Below are positions 45,265 through 53,618 of a stretch of 64,000 nt of DNA, piece after piece (the first letter of the stretch is position 1; each line of letters starts with the position of its first letter). Source of the DNA: Chloroflexota bacterium (GTDB lineage Bacteria; Chloroflexota; Anaerolineae; Aggregatilineales; UBA2796). The notes beneath the pieces are model-generated. The model searched no databases. It worked only from the letters and a program-made list of their open reading frames with translations, and had not been told where the DNA came from. Position numbers and translations under genes: made by a program. The stretch spans positions 93,408 to 157,407 of the forward strand of contig JAJPHV010000076.1 in assembly GCA_021325095.1 (NCBI GenBank), written 5' to 3'.

Positions 45265-45365
45265 TTGATCTCACGCTCTGCCCCCTCTCCGAATCTGGGA
45301 ACCGGGGGCACGCTATCTCCGGGCCTACTCCCCTCTCTGCTTGCGGAGAGGGGTTGGGGGTGAGG
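45265..45365. repeat. Palindromic repeat region between S9 peptidase and permease genes
   Basis: Contains the strong hairpin CCCCTCTCTGC / GCGGAGAGGGG (45330-45353, one G-U pair) with GGTTGGGGGTGAGG after it, the same flank as other copies of the family, and a more decayed C/T-rich copy at 45275-45310. It probably weakens or ends transcription of the sugar operon before the peptidase gene. Confidence 0.6.
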
Positions 45366-45383
45366 TTGTCTCGATTGCCTTCT

Positions 45384-46301
45384 CTACTTTACCGCCCCAA
45401 GCGTCAGGCCGCGAACCAGGTGGCGCTGCAACAGGATGGCAAAGACCACGATGGGGATGATCGCCACTGTGCCGCCCGCATTCATGCTTTCCCACTGCAC
45501 CTGGATTTTGCCAATTAGCGCGGCAGTTGCCACCGACATGGGCATCCGATCCGGCGTGTTGGTCAGGATCAACGCGAAAAGGAATTCGTTGTACGAGTCG
45601 ATGACAATGAAAATGGCCGTTGCCACCAGGCCGGGCCGGATGAGCGGCATGGTGACACGCCACATGGCTTGCCAGCGTGACGCCCCATCGACCATGGCCG
45701 CTTCTTCAAGGTCAACCGGGATTTCCGAGATAAAGCTGCGCATCATCCACACGGCAAAGGGCAGGCTGAACGTCACGTAGACGATGATCAGCCCGCTGAA
45801 CTGGTTCACGAGACGCAGCCCGTTGATGATCTGGTAAACCGGCACAATGGTGACAATGGGCGGCAGCATCCGCGTCGAAAGAATCCAGAAGGCCAGGATT
45901 CCGTTCAGTTTTCCTGGAAGGCGGAAGCGCGACAGGCTGTAGGCCGCCAGCGTGCCGAGCAGGATCGAGAGCGCGACACTGCCGCTGACGACAATCAGGC
46001 TGTTGCGCAGCGCCAGACCGAACTGACGGTTGTTGAACAGGTCGAAATAGCCTGCCAGCGTGGGGGCCTGCGGCAAAAGCGTAGGCGGCTGCGAAAATAG
46101 TTCAACGTGCGTTTTCAGTGACGACGACACCATGTAGAAGATCGGGAACAGAAAAAAGAGAATCGCGGCGATCAAGATCACGTGCCGCCCGACTCTTGCC
46201 GCGTAAACAGATGGGGAGACGCGGCGTGCCGCGCTTTGCGCAGCCGGCATTGAGGAAACCGCCATATCCGACTTTAGTGTATTGGGTGTCGTCTCAGCCA
46301 T
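45384..46301 (-). CDS. Carbohydrate ABC transporter permease, MalG type
   Basis: A 305-residue permease with six membrane helices (first one HVILIAAILFFLFPIFYMVS). The cytoplasmic EAA loop reads EAAMVDGASRWQAMWRVTMP and is intact. It forms the channel with the MalF-type partner encoded 11 bases upstream. AGGGG lies eight bases before the ATG. No ATPase gene is in the operon; a shared MsmX-like ATPase elsewhere is usual for this class. Confidence 0.93.
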   Translation of the reverse strand: MAETTPNTLKSDMAVSSMPAAQSAARRVSPSVYAARVGRHVILIAAILFFLFPIFYMVSSSLKTHVELFSQPPTLLPQAPTLAGYFDLFNNRQFGLALRNSLIVVSGSVALSILLGTLAAYSLSRFRLPGKLNGILAFWILSTRMLPPIVTIVPVYQIINGLRLVNQFSGLIIVYVTFSLPFAVWMMRSFISEIPVDLEEAAMVDGASRWQAMWRVTMPLIRPGLVATAIFIVIDSYNEFLFALILTNTPDRMPMSVATAALIGKIQVQWESMNAGGTVAIIPIVVFAILLQRHLVRGLTLGAVK

Positions 46302-46312
46302 ACTTTAAACCC

Positions 46313-47251
46313 CTACTCGGCCACGTGACTGACATTCAAGACCCGGATGTAAAGCGTCGAAATGATCAGCGTGATGACCAGCAAGACAATCAGCAGTGCG
46401 GCGGCATAGCTCATTTGCGAGAATTTGAAGGCAACTTTATAGACGAAAAAACTGACGACTTCCGTCGCCGTGCCAGGGCCGCCCAGCGTCGTGACATAAA
46501 CCTGATCGAAAAGGCGCAAGGCGTCCATGGTTCGCACGAGCAGAGCCACCAGGATCGTCGGGCGCAGCAAGGGCAGCGTGATGTAGCGCAGCGATGTCCA
46601 ATAGCTTGCGCCATCCACACGGGCCGCTTCCAGCAAATCCAGCGGGATCGTTTGCAGGCCCGCCAGCAGGACCAGGAACATGAACGGCGTCCACTGCCAG
46701 ATATCCATGACCATGACCGAGGGCAGCGCCAGTTGAGGATTGCCGAACCAATCGGGGCGCGGCAGGTGCAGCAATTCGCCCAGGATGTAATTCGGCAGGC
46801 CGAACTCGGTGTTATACAGCAGCCGGAAGATGATGCCGACCACGACAGGCGCCAGCACCATCGGGATGATATACGCCGTTCGGTACAACGTTCTGAAACG
46901 CACGTCCTCGACCAGGATCAGCGCCAGCAACAGCCCCAGGACTAACTCGGTAGGTACGACGACACCCGTAAAAATCAGCGTTGTGCCAATCGAGTTCCAG
47001 AACGCGCCATCGCTGAACATGTGCTGGTAGTTGTCCAGCCCGGCAAAGGTGGTGAATTTGCCGAAGCGGTAATTCCACAGGCTTGTGTACAGCGAATAGA
47101 GCAGTGGATAAACCGAAAACACCACCAGCACGATCACGGCGGGCAGCAGCAGTGTGAAACGCAGCCAGCGATCCTGACCCAGCTTTGCCCACAGCGATTC
47201 GCCGGAGCCGGGCGGCCCGGCGGCTGGACGTGGCAACGTGATCGAGGACAT
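46313..47251 (-). CDS. Carbohydrate ABC transporter permease, MalF type
   Basis: A 312-residue permease with six helices. The first spans LLLPAVIVLVVFSVYPLLYS. The EAA loop is EAARVDGASYWTSLRYITLP. GGAGG lies seven bases before the ATG. A palindromic repeat region of about 110 bases separates it from the binding-protein gene upstream, a common place for mRNA processing that lets the binding protein be made in excess. Confidence 0.93.
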   Translation of the reverse strand: MSSITLPRPAAGPPGSGESLWAKLGQDRWLRFTLLLPAVIVLVVFSVYPLLYSLYTSLWNYRFGKFTTFAGLDNYQHMFSDGAFWNSIGTTLIFTGVVVPTELVLGLLLALILVEDVRFRTLYRTAYIIPMVLAPVVVGIIFRLLYNTEFGLPNYILGELLHLPRPDWFGNPQLALPSVMVMDIWQWTPFMFLVLLAGLQTIPLDLLEAARVDGASYWTSLRYITLPLLRPTILVALLVRTMDALRLFDQVYVTTLGGPGTATEVVSFFVYKVAFKFSQMSYAAALLIVLLVITLIISTLYIRVLNVSHVAE

Positions 47252-47267
47252 GGCAACCCCTCCTCAT

Positions 47268-47377
47268 TGACCTCACCCCCAACCCCTCTCCACCCTGTGG
47301 AGAGGGGAGCCAATTCCACGACTTGTCAGGCTACCGATTCCCCCCTCACCATTTGGAGAGGAGGGCGGAGGTGAGGC
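47268..47377. repeat. Composite palindromic repeat between binding-protein and permease genes
   Basis: The hairpin CCCCTCTCCA / TGGAGAGGGG (47283-47292 and 47298-47307) sits inside a larger inverted arrangement: CCTCACC at the left edge and GGTGAGG at the right. A second, imperfect C/T-rich copy occupies 47340-47365. This is the most complete member of the dispersed family. Confidence 0.7.
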
Positions 47378-47380
47378 CTC

Positions 47381-48688
47381 TTACTTGTAATACCCTGCGT
47401 CGGTCAAAATTTTGGTCACTTCTTTGGCCGCATTATCCAACGCTTCCTGGGGCTTTTCTTTGCCTGTGACCGCGTTGTTCAGGTGCAATCCGAGCGTCGC
47501 CTCGACCTGCGCCCAGTCCGGAGTACGCGGGCGCGCTACCGAGCCATTGAGTGCGTTCAGAATGACAGGCAGCCAGGGGTACTTGGCATCCAGGTCTTTA
47601 TCGGTGTACACCGAGGTGCGCACCGGGACACCCTTACGGTTAGCCAGTTCACGCTGTGCATCCTCGCCCAGAATCCACTGCAACACCTTCAATGCTTCAG
47701 CCTTGTGCGGCGCGTTGGCATTGATGCCCATGATCCACGTGCCAAGCTCGGAGGCGGAGCGTACCTTGCCCGGTGTGGTCGTCCAGCCTGTCTTGCCCAC
47801 TACCTTCGACTGTGTGGGGTCTTCCGCAGCTAGAATCCAGCCTGTCCACTCGATGTTGGTGATGCACTGGCCTTGCAGGTAACACGCGCCCTGTTCCGCC
47901 GAGTCGAACGCCGCCACGCCGTCTGGCTGGTATTTCATCAGCCCGACGAACTCTTCGAGCGCTGCCACGCCTTCGGGGCTGTTGAATTTGACGTTCCATT
48001 TGTCATCGAAGATTTCGCCACCGTAGGAATACAGATACGGGAACCACTCGGTCACGATGGGATTGCCCTTCACGCCGCGCATCGCCAACGCATAGATGTT
48101 CTTGGACTTGTCGGCCATCGTTTCGCCGATCTTGTTGATGTCGTCCCAGGTCTTGGGCGCTTCTTTTACCAGGTCTTTGCGGTAGAAGAAGATCTGGACA
48201 TCGCCAATGACGGACAGCGCGTACAACTGCGGCTTTTCATCGGGGCTGATGCCTGGAACACGGGGCCCACTCTGCGGCGGCCACCAGCCGATGTCTACGG
48301 TTGCCTTGACCAGATCGGGGTCAGGTGTGTAGCCCATCGCCGTCAGGTTTTCCAGGTAGCCACTCGCTGCAAACTGCGGGACCCAGGGATCGTCACCCAT
48401 AATCAAGTCATAGTCGGCGCACTTGGAATTTCCGCACTGGGTCGCCTTTTCGTATAGACCGTCGTAGGGGAATTCCACCCATTCAACCTGGAAGCCAGTG
48501 GCTTTGTCGGCAAGTTTTTCATTAATCATGTCCTTCAGCGGCGCAGTACTGGCATCTTGCCCCGCCAGGATCACGACTTTCACGGGTTGGGCCTGCGCCA
48601 CGCGCCCGGTCATGATCGCGCCCAGGGCCAGCGCGCACAACGTCAGGCAGATAACTAAGCGTCTAAAGAGTGATCGGCTAACGTTCAT
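47381..48688 (-). CDS. Extracellular sugar-binding protein of an ABC importer
   Basis: A 435-residue binding protein (SBP_bac_1 type). A signal peptide (LVICLTLCALALGAIMTG, cleavage near AQAQ) is followed by the two-lobed fold. Typical features are DLIMGDDPWVPQFAASGYL, LYALSVIGDVQIFFYRKDL and late EALKVLQWILGEDAQREL. The start at 48688 has GGAGA seven bases upstream. It delivers an unknown sugar or polyol to the two permeases encoded next. The enzymes upstream suggest a cyclitol or modified hexose rather than maltose. Confidence 0.93.
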   Translation of the reverse strand: MNVSRSLFRRLVICLTLCALALGAIMTGRVAQAQPVKVVILAGQDASTAPLKDMINEKLADKATGFQVEWVEFPYDGLYEKATQCGNSKCADYDLIMGDDPWVPQFAASGYLENLTAMGYTPDPDLVKATVDIGWWPPQSGPRVPGISPDEKPQLYALSVIGDVQIFFYRKDLVKEAPKTWDDINKIGETMADKSKNIYALAMRGVKGNPIVTEWFPYLYSYGGEIFDDKWNVKFNSPEGVAALEEFVGLMKYQPDGVAAFDSAEQGACYLQGQCITNIEWTGWILAAEDPTQSKVVGKTGWTTTPGKVRSASELGTWIMGINANAPHKAEALKVLQWILGEDAQRELANRKGVPVRTSVYTDKDLDAKYPWLPVILNALNGSVARPRTPDWAQVEATLGLHLNNAVTGKEKPQEALDNAAKEVTKILTDAGYYK

Positions 48689-48793
48689 CGTCTTCTCTCC
48701 TTCAAAAAGCTTCAATAGTTGACGACCATTGACCCACGTGATGTCCTGTCCGACACCTCCCTTCCCGCTCCATCCCGAATATTCAGCGTTACC

Positions 48794-49735
48794 CTAAAAG
48801 ATCACGCTTTTTAGCAGATTCACGGAGCGCTCAACCGCCAGCTCCGGCTCCATCAGGACGTCCTCGTGTTCTATCGACAGCACGTCGTCGTAGCCCACGC
48901 TTTTCAGGGCGCTGGTGAAGTTCGCCCAATACTCTGCCCCGTGTCCGAAGCCAAGCGTCACGTAGCGCCAGGTCTGGTCGCGCACGGGCACAGGGAAGCG
49001 CATGTCCAGCGCCCCGTAGATGGCCGTGTTGCGCGCATCGACCCGCGCATCCTTGGCGTGGACGTAATAGATGGCATCGCCAAGCGCCTTGACGATCTCG
49101 ATGGCGTCCATGCGCTGGTAGAAGAAGTGGCTCGGATCGAGGTTCGCGCCGACGATTGGCCCCACAGCCGCCCGCAGCCGTTCCAGGCTCGAAACGTTGT
49201 AGACGAGCATCCCTGGATGCAACTCGAAGCACAGCCGCGTCACGCCGTGCTGCTCGGCAAAGGCCGCCGTCTCCGTCCAGAACGGGATCGCCCGGTTGTC
49301 CCACTGCCAGTTCAGCAGTTCGATGAAGTCCTCCGGCCACTGCGCCGTGACCCAGTTCGGATAGTCCGTGCTGGTCGGCGTGCCGGGACAGCCAGACATC
49401 AGCACGATCCGCCCGATGCCGAGCCGCTCCGCCAGCAAGATGGTGTCGCGGATCACCTGCGCGTCGTGGACGCCCTTCTCCGCGCGTGGGTGCAGCGGGT
49501 TGCCGCTGCAATTCAAGGCACTGATTTCCAGATCGCGGCTGATGATCGCATCCTTGAACTTGCCCAGAGCCGCGTCGTCACGCAGCAGCATGTCCATGTG
49601 ACAATGTGGCGCGGGCGAGAAGTTGCCCGTGCCGATCTCCACCGCTTGGATGCCCAGTTCCGCGATCTTGTCCAGTGCTGCCTCAAAGCCCAGGTGCAGC
49701 AGCCCATCTGTGAAAATGCCGAGTTTCATGGTCAT
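48794..49735 (-). CDS. Sugar phosphate isomerase/epimerase (xylose-isomerase-like TIM barrel)
   Basis: A 313-residue TIM-barrel protein of the AP-endonuclease-2 superfamily. Metal-binding residues are visible in AVEIGTGNFS (Glu), CFELHPGMLVYN (Glu and His), GANLDPSHFF (Asp, His), YVHAKDA (His) and SIEHEDV (Glu). Relatives isomerise or dehydrate keto-sugars or inositols. Its ATG overlaps the stop of the Gfo/Idh/MocA gene (ATGA). Substrate unknown. Confidence 0.9.
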   Translation of the reverse strand: MTMKLGIFTDGLLHLGFEAALDKIAELGIQAVEIGTGNFSPAPHCHMDMLLRDDAALGKFKDAIISRDLEISALNCSGNPLHPRAEKGVHDAQVIRDTILLAERLGIGRIVLMSGCPGTPTSTDYPNWVTAQWPEDFIELLNWQWDNRAIPFWTETAAFAEQHGVTRLCFELHPGMLVYNVSSLERLRAAVGPIVGANLDPSHFFYQRMDAIEIVKALGDAIYYVHAKDARVDARNTAIYGALDMRFPVPVRDQTWRYVTLGFGHGAEYWANFTSALKSVGYDDVLSIEHEDVLMEPELAVERSVNLLKSVIF

Positions 49736-50880
49736 GCCCTCGCCATCTGGCTGGCAGTTTTGGCTGCCTCCCCGCCCAAGCCCGCCGGATGCAACGCCGC
49801 AACTACCTGTTGCAAAATGGCAATATCGGCCCGCCCGTCTGCCACATTGGTGATCGGCTCTTTGTCGTTCACCACGCAGTCATGAAAGGCCCGCAATTCT
49901 TCCCGGAACGCCTCGTTGTAGGAGGCTTGCACGCGCTTTTCGATGGCTGCGCCGTTTTCCATGTGCTGCACGACGATTGGCGTCGGGAAGTGCTTCAGGA
50001 ACGGCGACGGGAACTGAATACGCACCCGGCTGGCGGAAGACATGAGCGCGATCTCCTCAAAGTAGTCGCGCAGTTCCGCCAGGTACGTCCAGGTGTAGAC
50101 GACACGCACGTCATTCGGGTAGCTCAGGATGGTCGTGATGGACGGCGCTTTCTCATCCTCCGGCCATATACCGGTGTACAAAACGCCCGTCGGCTCCCCG
50201 ATCAGCCCGCGCAGCGCGTTGATGTCGTGGACGAGCGAACCCAGGATCACGTCGAAATACACGAACCTGAGCGTTTCCGACACATCGCCGATTGCCTCGC
50301 GGATCAGCGCATCCTGGGCCTCCATCAGCGGCTGCATCACGCCCTGCGGCACGTCGTTGAAGCGCGTCACGCCGAAGATATTGTGATACTGGTCTTCGGA
50401 CGGATGCAGCGTGTTGATCTGGACGTAGCGCAGGCCGCGCATATCTTTGACCACGTTCTGCGCATAATGGTAGCCGGGATCGTAGCGTTTCATGTAGGCG
50501 ACCATCACCTTGACGCCCGCCTTCTTCACGGCGCTGACGATCTCGTCGGCTTCGCGCAGTGTGAAGCACAGCGGCTTTTCCACCAGGACGTGTTTGCCCG
50601 CCTGGACTGCCGCCAGAATCTGCGGCGCGTGCGTGCCGCTGTTCAGCACCAGCACCGCATCGATCTGGTTGGAGGCCAGCAAGTCCCGGTAGTCGGTGGA
50701 GCGCCGCACCGCCGGGACGTTGTATTTCTCGCCCAGGAAGCGCAGCAGGTTCGGCGACAGATCGCTGAGGGCCGCGATCTCATATAGTTCAGGCAGGCTA
50801 TCCAGGTACGGCAGGTGCATGATCTGGGCCACTGTCCCGCAGCCAATGACCCCCACTCGTAAACGTCTTGAAGCAGCCAT
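49732..50880 (-). CDS. Gfo/Idh/MocA-family sugar or inositol dehydrogenase
   Basis: A 382-residue NAD(P)-dependent oxidoreductase. The N-terminal Rossmann motif is RVGVIGCGTVAQ, and the family EKP motif is in HVLVEKPLCF. The C-terminal domain carries the substrate site, including the SLVHDINALRG segment with Asp and His. It likely oxidises a hydroxyl of a sugar or cyclitol. The start at 50880 has AAAGGGG seven bases upstream; a longer frame to 50955 runs through a repeat. It overlaps the following epimerase gene by four bases. Confidence 0.92.
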   Translation of the reverse strand: MAASRRLRVGVIGCGTVAQIMHLPYLDSLPELYEIAALSDLSPNLLRFLGEKYNVPAVRRSTDYRDLLASNQIDAVLVLNSGTHAPQILAAVQAGKHVLVEKPLCFTLREADEIVSAVKKAGVKVMVAYMKRYDPGYHYAQNVVKDMRGLRYVQINTLHPSEDQYHNIFGVTRFNDVPQGVMQPLMEAQDALIREAIGDVSETLRFVYFDVILGSLVHDINALRGLIGEPTGVLYTGIWPEDEKAPSITTILSYPNDVRVVYTWTYLAELRDYFEEIALMSSASRVRIQFPSPFLKHFPTPIVVQHMENGAAIEKRVQASYNEAFREELRAFHDCVVNDKEPITNVADGRADIAILQQVVAALHPAGLGGEAAKTASQMARA

Positions 50881-50915
50881 AAATAATCCCCTTTGCTGCG
50901 TCCCCTTTGATTCCC

Positions 50916-50936
50916 CCTCTCCACAGGGTGGAGAGG
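50916..50936. repeat. Palindromic repeat copy inside the sugar operon
   Basis: CCTCTCCAC / GTGGAGAGG with a three-base loop, followed by AGGCCAGGGGGTGAGG, the usual flank of this family. It sits in the gap between the IolE-like gene and the dehydrogenase gene. Confidence 0.65.
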
Positions 50937-50959
50937 AGGCCAGGGGGTGAGGCAAAATC

Positions 50960-51841
50960 CTATAGTCCCAACTTCTCCCTTAAGTACCGACGGCTGATGC
51001 CCACTGCCTCAAGCGGTGTGCGGCCCTGGGCATCGCGCGGGTCGAGCGTATCCTGCTCGACCACGATCCAGCCTTCGTAGCCCATCGCCTTCAGATCGTT
51101 GACGACGCCGACGACATCCACCGCACCCGACCCGATGGGCGGGAAGATGCCCTGCCGCACCGCCGTGTAGAAATCCAGCCCTTCTTCGCGGACGCGGCGG
51201 CCCACCTCCGGGTTCAAGTCTTTCAGGTGGACGTAGCGGATTCGTTTGCCGTGCCTGGCGATGGCCTGTCGGGGATCACCCAGGCTGTAGGCATGATGGC
51301 CGGTGTCCAGGCAGATGCCGACCAGCGCCGGGTCGGTCAGGTCGGCCAGCAGGTCCATGTGGGCGGGCGTTTCCAGGTGGCTGCCTGCTTCCAGATGAAA
51401 GACCGTATCCAGACCGATCTGTTTGAACTCGCGCGCCAGCGATTCCATCAGTTTGGCGGCGGCCTGCCACGCGGTTCGATCCGGCTCCAGCGTGTCGCCG
51501 GGCGCGCGCACCGCGTCCGCCACCACGATGTACGGACAATTGAGGGCACGCAGCAGCCCGGCCACGCTTCGCGCCAGCTTGATGTCATTGGCCTGACGCC
51601 CCGGCTCAAACCAGCCTATCGGCACAAAGGCCGAGGTCAGGATCAGGTTGCGGCGGGCCAGTTCGTCGCGCAGTTGGGCCGGGTCGGTGGGGTAGAACCC
51701 GTAAGGGCCGAGTTCTGTACCCTCGAAGCCCAACGCGCTGATGTCGTCCAGCACCTTTTGCCAGGTCGGCCAGTGCGTGTTGTCGGTCTCTTCCATGATG
51801 CCCCAACTGACCGGCGCTGAGGCCAGGTGAATCGCGCCCAT
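50960..51841 (-). CDS. IolE-like inosose dehydratase / sugar isomerase
   Basis: A 293-residue TIM barrel. APVSWG near the start, GFEGTELGPYGFYP, and LCLDTGHHAYS-type metal ligands (here GICLDTGHHAYS), YVHLKDL and IVVEQDTLD match myo-inosose-2 dehydratases. It would remove water from a keto-inositol or similar compound. The start at 51841 has GAAAGG eight bases upstream and lies four bases after the lacI-type stop. With the dehydrogenase and second TIM-barrel gene it suggests catabolism of an inositol-like molecule, but iolB, iolC and iolD are absent. Confidence 0.87.
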   Translation of the reverse strand: MGAIHLASAPVSWGIMEETDNTHWPTWQKVLDDISALGFEGTELGPYGFYPTDPAQLRDELARRNLILTSAFVPIGWFEPGRQANDIKLARSVAGLLRALNCPYIVVADAVRAPGDTLEPDRTAWQAAAKLMESLAREFKQIGLDTVFHLEAGSHLETPAHMDLLADLTDPALVGICLDTGHHAYSLGDPRQAIARHGKRIRYVHLKDLNPEVGRRVREEGLDFYTAVRQGIFPPIGSGAVDVVGVVNDLKAMGYEGWIVVEQDTLDPRDAQGRTPLEAVGISRRYLREKLGL

Positions 51842-51845
51842 ATCG

Positions 51846-52868
51846 TTATGCCTTTCGGTGACGGGCCGCCGCAGGCGGTGGCCCACTTGATTCGCGCTCG
51901 ATCAGGCTCACGTCCAGCACGGCGGTGTAGGGCAGCGGCACGTGCTGGCCCCGCAACAGATCGATCAGCAGGTAGGCGGCCTGCTCACCCATACGCTGTT
52001 TGGGGTGCGCCACCGTCGTCAACGATGGGTTGACGTAGGCCGCCTGTACAATGTCGTCAAAACCGACCACTGACACGTCCTCTGGCACACGCAGCCCGCG
52101 CTTGCGGAGGGCACTCATAACGCCGATTGCCATCGTGTCGTTGTGTGCAAAGATGGCCGTCGGCGGCTCGGCGTGCTCTAACAGCCGGAAGGCGGCAGCT
52201 TCCCCGGCGGCGATCTCCGGCTCGGTTTCGAGAATGAGATCGGTCTCGAGGGCCACGCCGGCGGCACGCAGGACGTCTCGATAGCCTTCGACGCGCTTCT
52301 GGCTGCTGGTTTTGTCGCCCGCCCGCGTGATGCAGGCGATGCGGCGGTGTCCGAGGTCCAGCAGGTAGCGCGTCACCAGCCGCCCGCCTTCGTAATCGTC
52401 CGCCACCAGACAGTACGCGCCTTCGATTTCGTATTCCAGGACAATCGTACAGATTTCAGCCGCTCGCAGTGCTGCCACGCTCTCGGCAGTGGTCGGGATG
52501 ATGACCGCCCCCTCGACTCGACGAGTACGTAGCAGGTTGACATAGCTGGCCTCGCGCTCGGCGTCCAGGTTGGAGTTGCACAGGATCACCGTGTATCCGT
52601 TGGCATAACCGACGTTCTCGATGATGCGTGCGATCTCGCCATAGAAGGGGTTAGCCGTGTCGGGCACGATGAGGCCAATAGTAGACGTGCGCTGCTTGCG
52701 CAGACTGCGCGCCACGTCGCTTGGATGGTAGCCAAGTTCTTCGATGGCTTGCAGGACACGGGCGCGCGTTTCCGGCGCAACGGGGCGCGGGCCGTTATTG
52801 ACGACGTAAGAGACGGTAGCTTCGGAAACCGCTGCGCGCCTGGCGACAGCTTTGCGTGTAACGGGCAT
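51846..52868 (-). CDS. LacI-family transcriptional regulator of the sugar operon
   Basis: A 340-residue repressor. The N-terminal helix-turn-helix reads KAVARRAAVSEATVSYVVNN, the hinge helix is HPSDVARSLRKQRT, and the periplasmic-binding-like domain follows (IGLIVPDTANPFY, then AIFAHNDTMAIGV and DVSVVGFDDI). It is the first gene of the operon and probably represses it until a sugar or cyclitol binds. A 20-base perfect palindrome lies 80 bases upstream. No ribosome-binding site is seen before the ATG. Confidence 0.94.
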   Translation of the reverse strand: MPVTRKAVARRAAVSEATVSYVVNNGPRPVAPETRARVLQAIEELGYHPSDVARSLRKQRTSTIGLIVPDTANPFYGEIARIIENVGYANGYTVILCNSNLDAEREASYVNLLRTRRVEGAVIIPTTAESVAALRAAEICTIVLEYEIEGAYCLVADDYEGGRLVTRYLLDLGHRRIACITRAGDKTSSQKRVEGYRDVLRAAGVALETDLILETEPEIAAGEAAAFRLLEHAEPPTAIFAHNDTMAIGVMSALRKRGLRVPEDVSVVGFDDIVQAAYVNPSLTTVAHPKQRMGEQAAYLLIDLLRGQHVPLPYTAVLDVSLIERESSGPPPAAARHRKA

Positions 52869-52947
52869 TTTTCAGTGCTTTACCAAAGAACAAAGTGTTC
52901 AGCGCCGCAAGCGGCCTGTTTGGGATCAACGTCAGGCTCGATTAAGG

Positions 52948-52967
52948 GAATCTACACGTGTAGATTC
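52948..52967. promoter_or_regulatory. Perfect palindromic operator for the LacI-type regulator
   Basis: The half-site GAATCTACAC and its reverse complement meet at a central CG, as in LacI-family operators. It lies 80 bases before the lacI-type start and 160 bases before hsp20. A second, weaker dyad GAACA-AAG-TGTTC is at 52888-52900. Autorepression of the operon is the simplest reading. Confidence 0.7.
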
Positions 52968-53126
52968 ATCCTAAGCCGATTCGCGCGGCGAGTCAAGTGG
53001 GCAAAATCTGGCGGGGTACATCTATGCGGCAAAGATTCACCACTTCTGCTAGAATGCAACTCAAGCCAGTGCTGTGCGTATAGCTGAATAGATGTCTATA
53101 CATGCTTAAGGGCTGAGGATGTGAAT

Positions 53127-53567
53127 ATGTCGAACTCGAACTTCGATCCCATGAAGAAAAGCCTGAATACGCTCCGCGATTCAGTGAATAAACTGATCGA
53201 GGAGGGATTGGCAGCCACACTGAGCGGCGTGCAGGCACTCCCCGTAGACGTGGTGGAGACGGATACGGCGCTTGTCGTAAAGGCCGGGCCGGTGCTGGGC
53301 ATCCAACCCCAGGACATTGACGTGTCTATCGTCGGCGATAAGCTGACCATCAAGGGCGAAATCCGGCCAGACCCGGACACACCCGAAGGGACTTACCTGC
53401 GGCGCGAGCGCAAAGTCGGCGCGTTCTCACGTACCGTCACCATTCCGCGCCCGGTCAAGGCCGATCAGGCAGCGGCCAGCTTCAAGGATGGGATGCTGAC
53501 CATCACGCTGCCGAAGGTCGAGGAACCGTCACCGAAAGTGATCAACGTGAAGCCCATCGATTCGTGA
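53127..53567 (+). CDS. Small heat-shock protein, Hsp20/alpha-crystallin family
   Basis: A 146-residue holdase that keeps unfolding proteins soluble. The alpha-crystallin domain spans about 38-130: LPVDVVETDTALVV, IDVSIVGDKLTIKGE, YLRRERKVGAFSRTVTIP and the final GMLTITLPK. The IXI-like tail is replaced by VINVKPI. The ATG at 53127 has GAGGA seven bases upstream; the GTG two codons earlier is less likely. A TAGAAT at 53050-53055 may be its -10. Its neighbour downstream reads the same way. Confidence 0.93.
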   Translation: MSNSNFDPMKKSLNTLRDSVNKLIEEGLAATLSGVQALPVDVVETDTALVVKAGPVLGIQPQDIDVSIVGDKLTIKGEIRPDPDTPEGTYLRRERKVGAFSRTVTIPRPVKADQAAASFKDGMLTITLPKVEEPSPKVINVKPIDS

Positions 53568-53618
53568 CCCGGACTTCGCGCTGAAAGCCTCCTTCTCCAC
53601 GCTTCCGAGGTCAGGACG

